Positions 9,913 to 18,701 of a stretch of DNA of 64,000 nt are shown piece after piece. The stretch's first letter is position 1, and each line of letters begins with the position of its first letter. The DNA comes from an uncultured SAR116 cluster alpha proteobacterium (GTDB lineage Bacteria; Pseudomonadota; Alphaproteobacteria; Puniceispirillales; Puniceispirillaceae). The notes under the pieces were generated by a model. That model was not told where the DNA came from and made no database searches. It saw only the letters and a list, made by a program, of their open reading frames with translations. Both the position numbers and the translations under genes were made by a program. Where the stretch lies: assembly GCA_902559985.1 (NCBI GenBank), contig CACEJY010000003.1, positions 1-64,000 on the forward strand, read 5' to 3'.

Positions 9913-9958
9913 CCCTCACCCCGAACCAATTTTTACCCTCACCCCGAACCAATTTTTA
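9913..9958. repeat. Perfect 23-bp tandem duplication (CCCTCACCCCGAACCAATTTTTA x2)
   Basis: Read directly: copy 1 9913-9935, copy 2 9936-9958, identical. Confidence 0.95.
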
Positions 9959-10035
9959 AAAGTGGAATCTCGAACAAAAATTTTGATAGGCTGTTGATTG
10001 CACTTTTCATTGAAGTCATTCCGGGGAGTCAATAA

Positions 10036-10249
10036 GTTGAATCATTTTTTAGTTCTGCTATGTGGCGTGGGATTTATCTTTATTTCGGGATTGGCTTTTA
10101 TCGTTTTACGTGTTGCCGAAAAATATCCGCTTTCAAATAAAGCACAACGGATGCTGCACTTAGGTTTTTTCATATTTCTTGCAATATTATGTATTCTAAT
10201 TTTTGACTGGTATAGCTCTGAATATATTAAAAGTTTGTCTGGAAATTGA
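10036..10249 (+). CDS. Hypothetical small membrane protein (two predicted TM segments)
   Basis: Within ORF 9998..10249; likely TTG start after CCGGGGAGTC; LNHFLVLLCGVGFIFISGLAFIVLRVAEKYPLSNKAQRMLHLGFFIFLAILCILIFDWYSSEYIKSLSGN. Confidence 0.5.
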
Positions 10250-10260
10250 GGGTTAAAAAA

Positions 10261-10398
10261 ATGCTAAAAAATAAAGACACGGAATATGAAGGTTGGCGTG
10301 AGCCCAAAATAGCTATGTCTTTTCACCGTAATCGTCTAAAATATTATGGGATAGTTTGGTTAATAATAGTAACTTTTATTTTATTAAAAGATGGATAA
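10261..10398 (+). CDS. Candidate 45-aa single-pass membrane protein
   Basis: MLKNKDTEYEGWREPKIAMSFHRNRLKYYGIVWLIIVTFILLKDG, starts 11 bp after the preceding small ORF. Confidence 0.4.
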   Translation: MLKNKDTEYEGWREPKIAMSFHRNRLKYYGIVWLIIVTFILLKDG

Positions 10399-10465
10399 AA
10401 AATGTCAGTTGCCACACTTTAATTTAACATTTGAGATAAAGTTTGTTGCTGCTTAACTCCGCATT

Positions 10466-10504
<39 letters not shown>

Positions 10505-10505
10505 G

Positions 10506-10712
10506 TTATCTTTGATATGTATCCCATGATGGGTGTATCCAGGGCTTAGAATTTTCAGCTGGAAGTGGGTTTCGTTGTAAAATATGACCTGCACCTTTTT
10601 GACCGGCCATAATTGACCGTGCATTTAGGTTCCCATTGGTAATACATGGAAAAATTGAACTGTCCGCTACCCTAAGACGGTTAACACCAATAACACTACA
10701 TTTTGGGGACAA
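10506..10712 (-). pseudogene. C-terminal remnant of a GMC-family (choline dehydrogenase-like) oxidoreductase
   Basis: VIGVNRLRVADSSIFPCITNGNLNARSIMAGQKGAGHILQRNPLPAENSKPWIHPSWDTYQR resembles the conserved GMC C-terminus (LRVADASIFP.I.SGN.NA..IM..EKGA..I); the N-terminal several hundred residues are absent. Confidence 0.8.
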
Positions 10713-10714
10713 GA

Positions 10715-12160
10715 ATGTTTGATATTCTAATTAAAAAAGGAATGGTGTTTGATGGGACTGGTGCCCCTCCTGTCAAAGCAGATATTGGAATCAAAGGTGA
10801 CTTAATAATTGCGGTTGGCGACCTTGATGATTCTAATGCAGTTGATGTGATTAACGCTTCAGGCCTCAGTGTTGCACCGGGCTTTATCGATGCTCACACT
10901 CATGATGATGCTTCGCTTATTATTCGGCCTGATATGGAGGCTAAGCTAAGTCAGGGTGTTACAACAGTGATCTGTGGCAATTGTGGCATCAGCGGCGCTC
11001 CATATAATTTAACATGTGAACCTTCTGGGTTGCTGAGACTGGTGTTCAAGTCAGAAGACTTTGTTGCCAAGGACTTTAAGTCTTATATGGCAAAAGTTGA
11101 AGAGGCAAAACCATCTGTAAATTCTGCTTTTTTTACGGGTCACACGACGCTCAGAATGAATGCAATGGGAAAAAATCTCAATCGAGCAGCAACCAAAAAA
11201 GAAATTGATGTTATGAAGGAGGAGCTCGAACTAGCGCTATGCCAAGGTTCGATTGGTCTATCTACTGGATTGTTTTATGAGCCAGCGAATGCTGCTCCAA
11301 CAGCTGAGATTGTTGAGTTGGCAAAAGTTTTGGAGTCTTATGGCGGCATTTATGCAACGCACATGCGTGATGAGGCTGACTTTGTGGTGGAGAGCGTTGA
11401 GGAGGCTATAAAAATTGGTTCTGAAGCAAAGGTTCCGATAATAATTTCACATCACAAATGTCAAGGCCAACACAATCATGGAAAAAGCATTGTTACACTT
11501 GAAGCCATGGCCAAAGCCCGGAAAACGCAGTCAATTGCCGTAGACATCTATCCCTACGCTGCATCTTCCACTGTTCTCAACGAAGTTAGTGTTTTGCGCG
11601 CAGAAAAAACAATCGTGACTTGGTCTGACCCATACCCTGAAGTAAGTGGACGCGATCTCAAGTCTATCGCTGCGGAATTTGGTGTTTCAAAGTTAGACGC
11701 TATGAAAAAATTATTACCGGGCGGTGCCATTTATTTCATGATGGATGAGGGTGACATTGAGCGGATAATGACATCAAATAATGCAATGATAGGGTCCGAC
11801 GGTTTGCCTGAAGACTCGCATCCACATCCAAGATTGTGGGGAACGTTTCCACGTGTTTTGGGTCATTATGCACGTGACAGGCAAGTGATGCCAATGCACG
11901 ACGCCGTTAACCGGATGACAGGTTTATCCGCAAAAAATTTCCATCTCGCTGGAAGAGGAGTGCTTAAACCAGGGTTTTTTGCAGACGTAACCATATTTAA
12001 TCATGACACAATCATCGACCTAGCAACCTTCGAAAGGCCAAAACAAAAATCTCTTGGTATCGAGCAGGTAATTGTCAACGGTAAGACCGCATGGATTGGT
12101 GGAAAATGTGTTGGCGCAGGCCAGGGCAGAGTTCTAAAGCGCCGTGTCGGTGAAAAGTAA
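10715..12160 (+). CDS. D-aminoacylase / N-acyl-D-amino-acid deacylase family amidohydrolase
   Basis: MFDILIKKGMVFDGTGAPPVKADIGIKGDLI...APGFIDAHTHDD, TTVICGNCGIS, GLSTGLFYEPA, ATHMRDEAD, SHHKCQG, GSDGLP; ATG at 10715. Confidence 0.9.
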   Translation: MFDILIKKGMVFDGTGAPPVKADIGIKGDLIIAVGDLDDSNAVDVINASGLSVAPGFIDAHTHDDASLIIRPDMEAKLSQGVTTVICGNCGISGAPYNLTCEPSGLLRLVFKSEDFVAKDFKSYMAKVEEAKPSVNSAFFTGHTTLRMNAMGKNLNRAATKKEIDVMKEELELALCQGSIGLSTGLFYEPANAAPTAEIVELAKVLESYGGIYATHMRDEADFVVESVEEAIKIGSEAKVPIIISHHKCQGQHNHGKSIVTLEAMAKARKTQSIAVDIYPYAASSTVLNEVSVLRAEKTIVTWSDPYPEVSGRDLKSIAAEFGVSKLDAMKKLLPGGAIYFMMDEGDIERIMTSNNAMIGSDGLPEDSHPHPRLWGTFPRVLGHYARDRQVMPMHDAVNRMTGLSAKNFHLAGRGVLKPGFFADVTIFNHDTIIDLATFERPKQKSLGIEQVIVNGKTAWIGGKCVGAGQGRVLKRRVGEK

Positions 12161-12226
12161 GTAATTAACCCATCGTTATTGGTGAAACAATCTTTTTGCT
12201 TCGGTAAGGTCACGAATATCAGTTGA

Positions 12227-12883
12227 CTATTGGCTATTTTCTGACGGCCAAATACGTTGCCCATTAAAGTGTTCGATTGCGAAATCTCTCGAAAATTCTG
12301 ATGTTTGAGGTCTAAAAAGGTTTTTATTCGGACCAATGGGATGATGAGAGTTCGCGTCGTGTAGGATCCCGTGAAAATGGCTGCTGGTCACACTGATTAG
12401 CTTATATATTTTTGAGTCATCTAACTCAGGAATATTTGAGAGTGATGGTAGACTTTTTGCTGCCCACGCTCCAACCTCCTCATCATTGCCATCGGTACGG
12501 ATAGAAAAAAAATCTAATTGTATACTCCGTGGCTCTTGCAAGCCTTCTGGTCCATTTACGCTCCACTCGAGGGCGAAGACATTTCCTTTAGATGAGAGAC
12601 GTTTTCCCATCATTTCTTTAGTTAAATCATCTTGCGTGCCACGCAATTCAGAAGGACTTGGGTCAAGGAAGGTTCTAGTCGAAGTTCCCCCAAAAAGTAC
12701 AAGATAAGACCTTCTATTTTCACTGTGGTCAAGAGCCCCAATCTGTCCCTGATAATGAACTGCCCATAAATAACCGGGCCGTCCTAATTTTTCTGGGATA
12801 TGTATATTGTGAAACCAATTGAGATATTCGTGTTCTGAGCCACTTTTTAGGTCATATTGTAAAATCCAAATAGCTTGTGACAT
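12227..12883 (-). CDS. Hypothetical protein, possible dimeric alpha-beta barrel (EthD/DUF-like)
   Basis: MSQAIWILQYDLKSGSEHEYLNWFHNIHIPEKLGRPGYLWAVHYQG resembles small-molecule dimeric alpha-beta barrel proteins. Confidence 0.45.
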   Translation of the reverse strand: MSQAIWILQYDLKSGSEHEYLNWFHNIHIPEKLGRPGYLWAVHYQGQIGALDHSENRRSYLVLFGGTSTRTFLDPSPSELRGTQDDLTKEMMGKRLSSKGNVFALEWSVNGPEGLQEPRSIQLDFFSIRTDGNDEEVGAWAAKSLPSLSNIPELDDSKIYKLISVTSSHFHGILHDANSHHPIGPNKNLFRPQTSEFSRDFAIEHFNGQRIWPSENSQ

Positions 12884-13076
12884 TATCGCTCGTTTCAATT
12901 AACAGGATTATGCGTACGATAGTCGAACCCTAACCAAATACCTAAAATATTGCGAAAAATAAATGGAGTAAAGTCTTACAGTCCAGAGCATAACGAGACT
13001 TGCTACCATACCCGAATAGTTCTCATGAAGGACATGCATTTAGATTTCATATTTTCTCAGTTTGGGAGATCTTATC

Positions 13077-13625
13077 ATGATCAATAAAGTACATGGCGCG
13101 TTTATTTTATTATTGGTGGCAATCGCCCCAGCTAAACTAGCTGCTGAGACATTTGTTTACTCTGGCGGGTGTTTTTGGTGCACTGAGGCAGATAGTGAAA
13201 AACTCGAGGGTGTATCTGACGTGATCAGCGGATTCACTGGTGGTACAAGTGCAAACCCAGTTTACCGCGAAGGCAAGTGGGGTGATCACCGCGAGGCTGC
13301 ACAAGTGATTTATGACCCTGCTCTAATCAGTTTTGAGGAGTTGGTCACCTATGTTTATGCAACCATTGATTATGAAGACCTTGATGGCCAATTCTGCGAT
13401 CGGGGTCGGTCCTACTCGCCAGCGATATATTACAAAAGTGAAGCAGAAAAATTGGCCATCGAGAAGCTTGCCCCTGAATCATCAGTGGTGCCGATAGAGC
13501 CAGAAACAAAATTTTATCCCGTGCGCACCGAGCATCAAGGGTATTACAAGAAAAACCCAATGCGCTATAAATTCTACCGAAGCCGTTGTGGACGAGACCA
13601 GCGTATAAAGGAACTGGCTAAATAA
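13077..13625 (+). CDS. msrA: Peptide-methionine (S)-S-oxide reductase with N-terminal signal sequence
   Basis: FVYSGGCFWCTEADSEKLEGV...GFTGG, AAQVIYDP; hydrophobic leader FILLLVAIAPAKLAA. Confidence 0.93.
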   Translation: MINKVHGAFILLLVAIAPAKLAAETFVYSGGCFWCTEADSEKLEGVSDVISGFTGGTSANPVYREGKWGDHREAAQVIYDPALISFEELVTYVYATIDYEDLDGQFCDRGRSYSPAIYYKSEAEKLAIEKLAPESSVVPIEPETKFYPVRTEHQGYYKKNPMRYKFYRSRCGRDQRIKELAK

Positions 13626-13735
13626 TTTTGTCCCTGATACGAGCTCTTAGTAAATTGGCTCAGTTCACTGTTTCAGGGTTTGAACTTCCTCAAAAGTTTT
13701 CTAACAAAGTCCACTAGATTTTTATTTGGCATTTT

Positions 13736-14653
13736 TTATTTTTTAGTCTGTCTTTCATTCTGGTTCATTGCATCAACATAATGTTGCAATACATCGGATA
13801 GGGCTAGATTATCACTGGCCGTTTCGCGTGTTCTGGCAGCAAGTGGGGTGCGATTGGCAAGTTGCATTATATCCCCTGCGCCTTTGTGAAAATGTGATGT
13901 TACGCCAAAGGCCTCATATGTGCTGGCAATTTCTGCCATTTCAAAAATCCAGCGATTTGCGTCTAGCGGAATACGCGGAACCATCTTTTTGATAGTGGTC
14001 AGAGTGTTTGGTTGGCTTTCGGAAAGTTCGCGAAATAATTCATCACGAAGACCGGTTAATTCAGCCATCACAGCGACTGCGGTGAAAAGTGAAAACGCCC
14101 CTTTGGTGCTGCTGGCATAAACCATTTTCATTGCTGACGCTCGACCGATTTCCGGTCCCAGATCCCGTACAATCATTCCTTGGCCATTGAGCTGGCGCAC
14201 AAGGTTGGTTTCTGAACCACTTACATACAGTCGGGTCAATCCTGCCTCTTTTAATGGGTTTAGCCCAATAATGCCGCCGTCGACAAAATTTGTTGCTGAA
14301 CCATCAAAGGCGGCTGCGACCTTTTTTGCGGTAGTGGGGGAGATGGCGTTGCAATCAACATAATCGGGGTAGGTATCGGTGGCTTTCATCGCTGCTGCAA
14401 CATGAATAGCTTGTTCAACAGCGTATTCTGGTGGGAGTATAGACAAGATTAAATCTGCCTTTTTAACTAGCGCATTGAGATCGGGCATGATTTTAAGTCC
14501 CGCTTTTTTAGCCAAATTCCTTGTATGTTGACTTCTGCCATTGAGGCAACTGACGACCCGAAATCCGTTTTGCTGGAAAGCAATTGCACAGCCATGCCCC
14601 ATATCTCCGGGCATTAGAATAGCGATAGTGTTTACTTGTTTTTGTTTTGTCAT
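13736..14653 (-). CDS. NAD(P)-dependent oxidoreductase, 6-phosphogluconate / 3-hydroxyisobutyrate dehydrogenase-like with DUF1932-type C-terminus
   Basis: IAILMPGDMGHGCAIAFQQNGFRVV N-terminal Rossmann motif; GQGMIVRDLGPEIGRASAMKMVYASSTKG. Confidence 0.8.
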   Translation of the reverse strand: MTKQKQVNTIAILMPGDMGHGCAIAFQQNGFRVVSCLNGRSQHTRNLAKKAGLKIMPDLNALVKKADLILSILPPEYAVEQAIHVAAAMKATDTYPDYVDCNAISPTTAKKVAAAFDGSATNFVDGGIIGLNPLKEAGLTRLYVSGSETNLVRQLNGQGMIVRDLGPEIGRASAMKMVYASSTKGAFSLFTAVAVMAELTGLRDELFRELSESQPNTLTTIKKMVPRIPLDANRWIFEMAEIASTYEAFGVTSHFHKGAGDIMQLANRTPLAARTRETASDNLALSDVLQHYVDAMNQNERQTKK

Positions 14654-14731
14654 GGATCTGCACCTTAAAGTATCATTAGCAGATGACTGTTTTTTCACGG
14701 AGGCAAAACATCAACCCAATCGACTGAGAAT

Positions 14732-15778
14732 TCATATCAATTTATTATCAATCAGGGCCTCTTTTCTACGAAAGGCAGCGAGGTCCGGTGCCCCAGTGAG
14801 AAACAGCGTTAGTGCCATTTGCCGTTGCAACTGATCAACCAGACCTGAGAGGCTGTCTGGTGATGGTGTCTTGTTATGTCTGAGGAGCTGAGCCAGCAAT
14901 GGTCCGGCAAGTGATATCGTCTCGGCTCCAAGCCAGAAAGCTCGCATAGCATCCAATCCATGCCGTACCCCACCCGACGCAATAATATGTTGGTCTGGAA
15001 ATGACCCACGCATAGAAAGTAGACACTCAAGTGTTGGGATGCCCCAATCCAAAAACGGGATAAAAAGATTGGTGTCATAACGACGGCGTGCAGCCTCAAT
15101 TCTTGCCCAATTTGTACCGCCAAACCCTGCAACATCAACAGCCATCACACCGCAATCAAACAGCTCTTTGGCAACTTGAACAGAAATGCCTGCACCAACC
15201 TCTTTAACAATTACCGGCGCCGTATCAGTTCTAACAAGGTTAGCAATGGCGTCCCGCACACCACGCCAGTCGCTCTCGCCTTCAGGTTGAACGGCCTCTT
15301 GAAGTGGATTCAGGTGAATTGCAATTGCATCAGCTTGCAAATCATCAATCGCAGCTTTGGCAAGATCAAGGCCGGTAGATTGGGCCAATTGAATGCCGCC
15401 AAGGTTGCCAATAATCGGAATATCGGGTGCAAGGTCTCGCAGATAAGCTGCGCTTTGCCCATTTTCTAGAGCCGCGCGCTGCGACCCAACGGCGAAGGCA
15501 ATTTTTTTTTCCTGTGCCACGGTGGCAAGCGCCCTGTTAATTGCTTCGGCGCGCGCGGTTCCGCCGGTCATAGCGCCAATCATCATTGGTGCGCTAAGGT
15601 GCCGGCTACAAAATGACGTGGTAAGATCAATCGTTGCAATGTCAAGTTCTGGCAGGGCACAATGTCTAAAACTCATACGATCAAATGAATTTTTACCTTC
15701 AGAATTTGTTTCAGGATCAAGCGCTAAGTCAATATGTGCATCTTTCCGTGATGAAGCTCGAATTGATTTAGTTGTCAT
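14732..15778 (-). CDS. fni: Type 2 isopentenyl-diphosphate delta-isomerase (FMN-dependent)
   Basis: 348 aa; RKDAHIDLAL, APMMIGAMTGG, FAVGSQRAAL, VKEVGAGIS, ASGGVRHGLDAMRAFWLGA. Confidence 0.93.
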   Translation of the reverse strand: MTTKSIRASSRKDAHIDLALDPETNSEGKNSFDRMSFRHCALPELDIATIDLTTSFCSRHLSAPMMIGAMTGGTARAEAINRALATVAQEKKIAFAVGSQRAALENGQSAAYLRDLAPDIPIIGNLGGIQLAQSTGLDLAKAAIDDLQADAIAIHLNPLQEAVQPEGESDWRGVRDAIANLVRTDTAPVIVKEVGAGISVQVAKELFDCGVMAVDVAGFGGTNWARIEAARRRYDTNLFIPFLDWGIPTLECLLSMRGSFPDQHIIASGGVRHGLDAMRAFWLGAETISLAGPLLAQLLRHNKTPSPDSLSGLVDQLQRQMALTLFLTGAPDLAAFRRKEALIDNKLI

Positions 15779-16608
15779 TCTAAACGGTCCTTTTTTTCAG
15801 TTCGAAAAAACCCGTCAACAAGTATCATATGTGGCACGGTTAACGCCGCAAGGCCAATGAAAATAATTTGTATAAGTTCGGCTTCTAATGTGCTCTCATT
15901 CAGCCACAAAAATGCTACCGCGCCAAAAAGCCAACTGGCAATGGTGTAGCCCGCGGCTTGCATTATGAGGCGCTTTGGCGCCGCTGTAGCTTTCAATATA
16001 TGCCAAATCCTTCGCATATGCCTGCTAGTGTGGATGATACAGAAATATAATGCAAAGCCAACAAGCGGTGGTAAAGCTGCCAAAAGAGTGGTGATGATTA
16101 TTATCTCTATAAACCTTCCTCGTAGAGTTGGGTTATGTAATGCAAGCACCGCATAAAGAACGCCAAGGCATAGCAATATTGGGGCTGCAAGCTGGCCTAA
16201 CCGCATAGCTAGGTCCGGTGCACCGAAGGTTAAAATAGAAAATAACGACGCCACCTCATCTGGATGAAAATAGATAATGCCGAAGACAGGAACCCCACCA
16301 TGGATGACAATTTGCACAAAAAATGGCAAGCCAAACTTGGCGCTGGCATCGCCCCAGCCGAAATGGATGACGGATATAATCAAAAACAGCACCAGCATTT
16401 CACCCGGTAAGGCAGTCCATAAGGCAATGATTGTTGCTGATGTAAGGCCGTAATAAATAATGAATTTCGTTGCAGTGTAAGCGGATTTTCCAGCGCCGAG
16501 GTGAGCCGCAATGGCCCCATCAAACGCTCCATGTGGCAGACCTATCAAAATCACAAATAGCAGCGCGCAAAGATTGATAATATCAAGGGTAATGAATTGC
16601 TCTATCAT
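15775..16608 (-). CDS. blh: Brp/Blh family beta-carotene 15,15'-dioxygenase
   Basis: FVILIGLPHGAFDGAIAAHLG, HFGWGDA, HTSRHM; overlaps crtY stop with ATGA. Confidence 0.92.
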   Translation of the reverse strand: MIEQFITLDIINLCALLFVILIGLPHGAFDGAIAAHLGAGKSAYTATKFIIYYGLTSATIIALWTALPGEMLVLFLIISVIHFGWGDASAKFGLPFFVQIVIHGGVPVFGIIYFHPDEVASLFSILTFGAPDLAMRLGQLAAPILLCLGVLYAVLALHNPTLRGRFIEIIIITTLLAALPPLVGFALYFCIIHTSRHMRRIWHILKATAAPKRLIMQAAGYTIASWLFGAVAFLWLNESTLEAELIQIIFIGLAALTVPHMILVDGFFRTEKKDRLE

Positions 16609-17756
16609 TTGTTTTGCCCCAGATTTTGGTCTGTGGTGATTTGGTCGTCTCGATATTTTTTCCTGATTTGCGGTACCAAAGAGAGTAAAAAAGGCCATTT
16701 CGGCATCGCAAAAATAACTTTCAACCATATTTTCATGCTTGCTTCCCCACTTAAAAAACAAGCGAATTCATCACCGTTTAGATAACGGGCTAATGACGTG
16801 AAAATAGCCGGGGCCAGAGACGGTTTATGCCGAATAACATCTAGAAAAATTTGGTCCATCATAAGTTCAAAACGGCTGTGGGGCTTTTTTACTTGAAGCG
16901 GCTTTCCGGGCTTTGCACCGCGTAAAATCTGATCAATTTGTTTTTGGATGAAAGTAAAAGCGTATCCACTGGACGGTCGGATGGCGCCTCCATTTGCTCC
17001 GATTCCAGTTCGATCTGGATCGCGTTGTTTTAAATTCGCCATAGGAATCACGCCCCGCTCACGTCGCTTTACAATGTAATCTGTGCATTCAAGATGGTTA
17101 GCGAGATAATGCTTTATGGCTGTGTCGTAAAAATCTTCGGGCACCAATGATGGAGAAAATAATGTGGATTCAACAAGTGCACGCCGCTGGGTAAAAGGAA
17201 GGTAGTAGATAAAATGAACACCACGGCTTTGGTCACATCTGAAGTCCATTAAAATGGCTGTATCAGGGTTAAACACATCGCGATTACTTGTGATTTCATA
17301 ACCTAAAAAATGTTGCAACAAAGCCCCTGGAGGGGATTTAGGTGGCCGACTATCAAGGATTTGTTCAGGATTTAGATGATCCAGGTTATGTACAACGCTA
17401 ACCCCAGCATCTTTAGCCCGTTGATGGCAGTGAGACAGCCACTCATGCCGGCTGAGGGCGCAATAGGGATGGGTTTTAGATGATAAGTCTAGCAGTAGGT
17501 CCGGACTGATAATGCGCCAATTATGCCATGTTTTCTGGGTAACGCTTGTTACATGGTCCAACCACGGCATTGCCCAGAACCCCCAAATATGATCGTCTGA
17601 CAAATGGGTTTCTGGGTCGACAATGGTAAACTGATGCGACGAGAACGCATCACTTCTAGCGGCGAGCGATAGAGCAGCGCAGCCTGCTCCAAGAACGGCA
17701 ATAGGCATTTTAGCCTGCCCACTGTTTATTCTATTATCTGACGCCTTACCTGACAT
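16605..17756 (-). CDS. crtY: Lycopene beta-cyclase
   Basis: IAVLGAGCAALSLAARS, DDHIWGFW, ILMDFRCDQ, MANLKQRDPDRTGIGANGGAIRPSSGYAF, CrtY-type. Confidence 0.93.
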   Translation of the reverse strand: MSGKASDNRINSGQAKMPIAVLGAGCAALSLAARSDAFSSHQFTIVDPETHLSDDHIWGFWAMPWLDHVTSVTQKTWHNWRIISPDLLLDLSSKTHPYCALSRHEWLSHCHQRAKDAGVSVVHNLDHLNPEQILDSRPPKSPPGALLQHFLGYEITSNRDVFNPDTAILMDFRCDQSRGVHFIYYLPFTQRRALVESTLFSPSLVPEDFYDTAIKHYLANHLECTDYIVKRRERGVIPMANLKQRDPDRTGIGANGGAIRPSSGYAFTFIQKQIDQILRGAKPGKPLQVKKPHSRFELMMDQIFLDVIRHKPSLAPAIFTSLARYLNGDEFACFLSGEASMKIWLKVIFAMPKWPFLLSLVPQIRKKYRDDQITTDQNLGQNK

Positions 17757-18699
17757 GGGGAAGCCCCTTAATAGGTTGATGAAGCGCAGCATTATGCTGG
17801 GCATAAGAATGCCCACGCTGGACCAAACTTCCGAGTGCTTTTATACTACAAATTATCTTTGTAAACCGGCTAGTGACCTCGCGCCCACGATGCCAACCAT
17901 GCTGTTTAAGGCGCAGCTGAACGCCAATCTGGCGGTATACGTGTGCCGCAATAGCAATCGAGATATGGGCGCGAAGCGGCAGATATGAAAATCCCTCCAT
18001 GCCACTTTTGTAATAATCATCAGCAAGGTTTAGCAGTTTTTTTACGGCGGTGGTGACGGCGACGGCTTCGTTGGCTAATGGGGTTTTGGCGAGGGCAACA
18101 ATTCGCGACGGTTGCAGATCACCAACCCAGCTTTCAGGGAGGTAGCGGCGGCCCATTTCAGCATCTTCTAGGACATCACGAGCAATATTGGTTAGCTGCA
18201 TAGCGATACCCAGATCCATCGCATGATCCAGCGCGTTTTTATGGTGGCAGTTCAGGATATCACACATGAGAATACCAACTGTGCCGGCAACACGATAGGC
18301 GTATACAAGCAATTCCGCTTCAGTTTTGATTCGTACTGGTTTTTGATCGCTTAACAGACCATCAATCAATGCTACTACCACATCAGGCGAGCAGCGATGT
18401 TTTTGGAGAAAAGGCTTGAAGACAACCATCAGCGGATCAAGAGGTTCACCAATGGTTTCAAACTCTCGACGGATGGACCGAAGCCGGTGATATCCATTTT
18501 CAATGTCTCCATCAGCCATATCATCAAGGACGCGGCACAATTGATAAAGACGAGCGGCATCGGCACCCATTTTTTGGCCAAGAAAACGCTTGGCCCAATT
18601 AAAGCTCTTACCATACACAGCAAGTGTCTTATCAGGTGTAAATGTTTCGCTGGGGGCTGCGGTCATCATTTTTACCAATTCTTCACCACGCCAATGCAT
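17746..18699 (-). CDS. crtB: Phytoene synthase
   Basis: SFNWAKRFLGQKMGADAARLYQLCRVLDDMADGD (first Asp-rich motif), AMQLTNIARDVLEDAEMGRRYLP (second). Confidence 0.95.
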   Translation of the reverse strand: MHWRGEELVKMMTAAPSETFTPDKTLAVYGKSFNWAKRFLGQKMGADAARLYQLCRVLDDMADGDIENGYHRLRSIRREFETIGEPLDPLMVVFKPFLQKHRCSPDVVVALIDGLLSDQKPVRIKTEAELLVYAYRVAGTVGILMCDILNCHHKNALDHAMDLGIAMQLTNIARDVLEDAEMGRRYLPESWVGDLQPSRIVALAKTPLANEAVAVTTAVKKLLNLADDYYKSGMEGFSYLPLRAHISIAIAAHVYRQIGVQLRLKQHGWHRGREVTSRFTKIICSIKALGSLVQRGHSYAQHNAALHQPIKGLPHVR

Positions 18700-18701
18700 G
18701 A

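Noticed and set aside
12001-12336. 111-aa minus-strand ORF overlapping the D-aminoacylase 3' end
   Set aside because: Antisense to a well-supported CDS; no domain.
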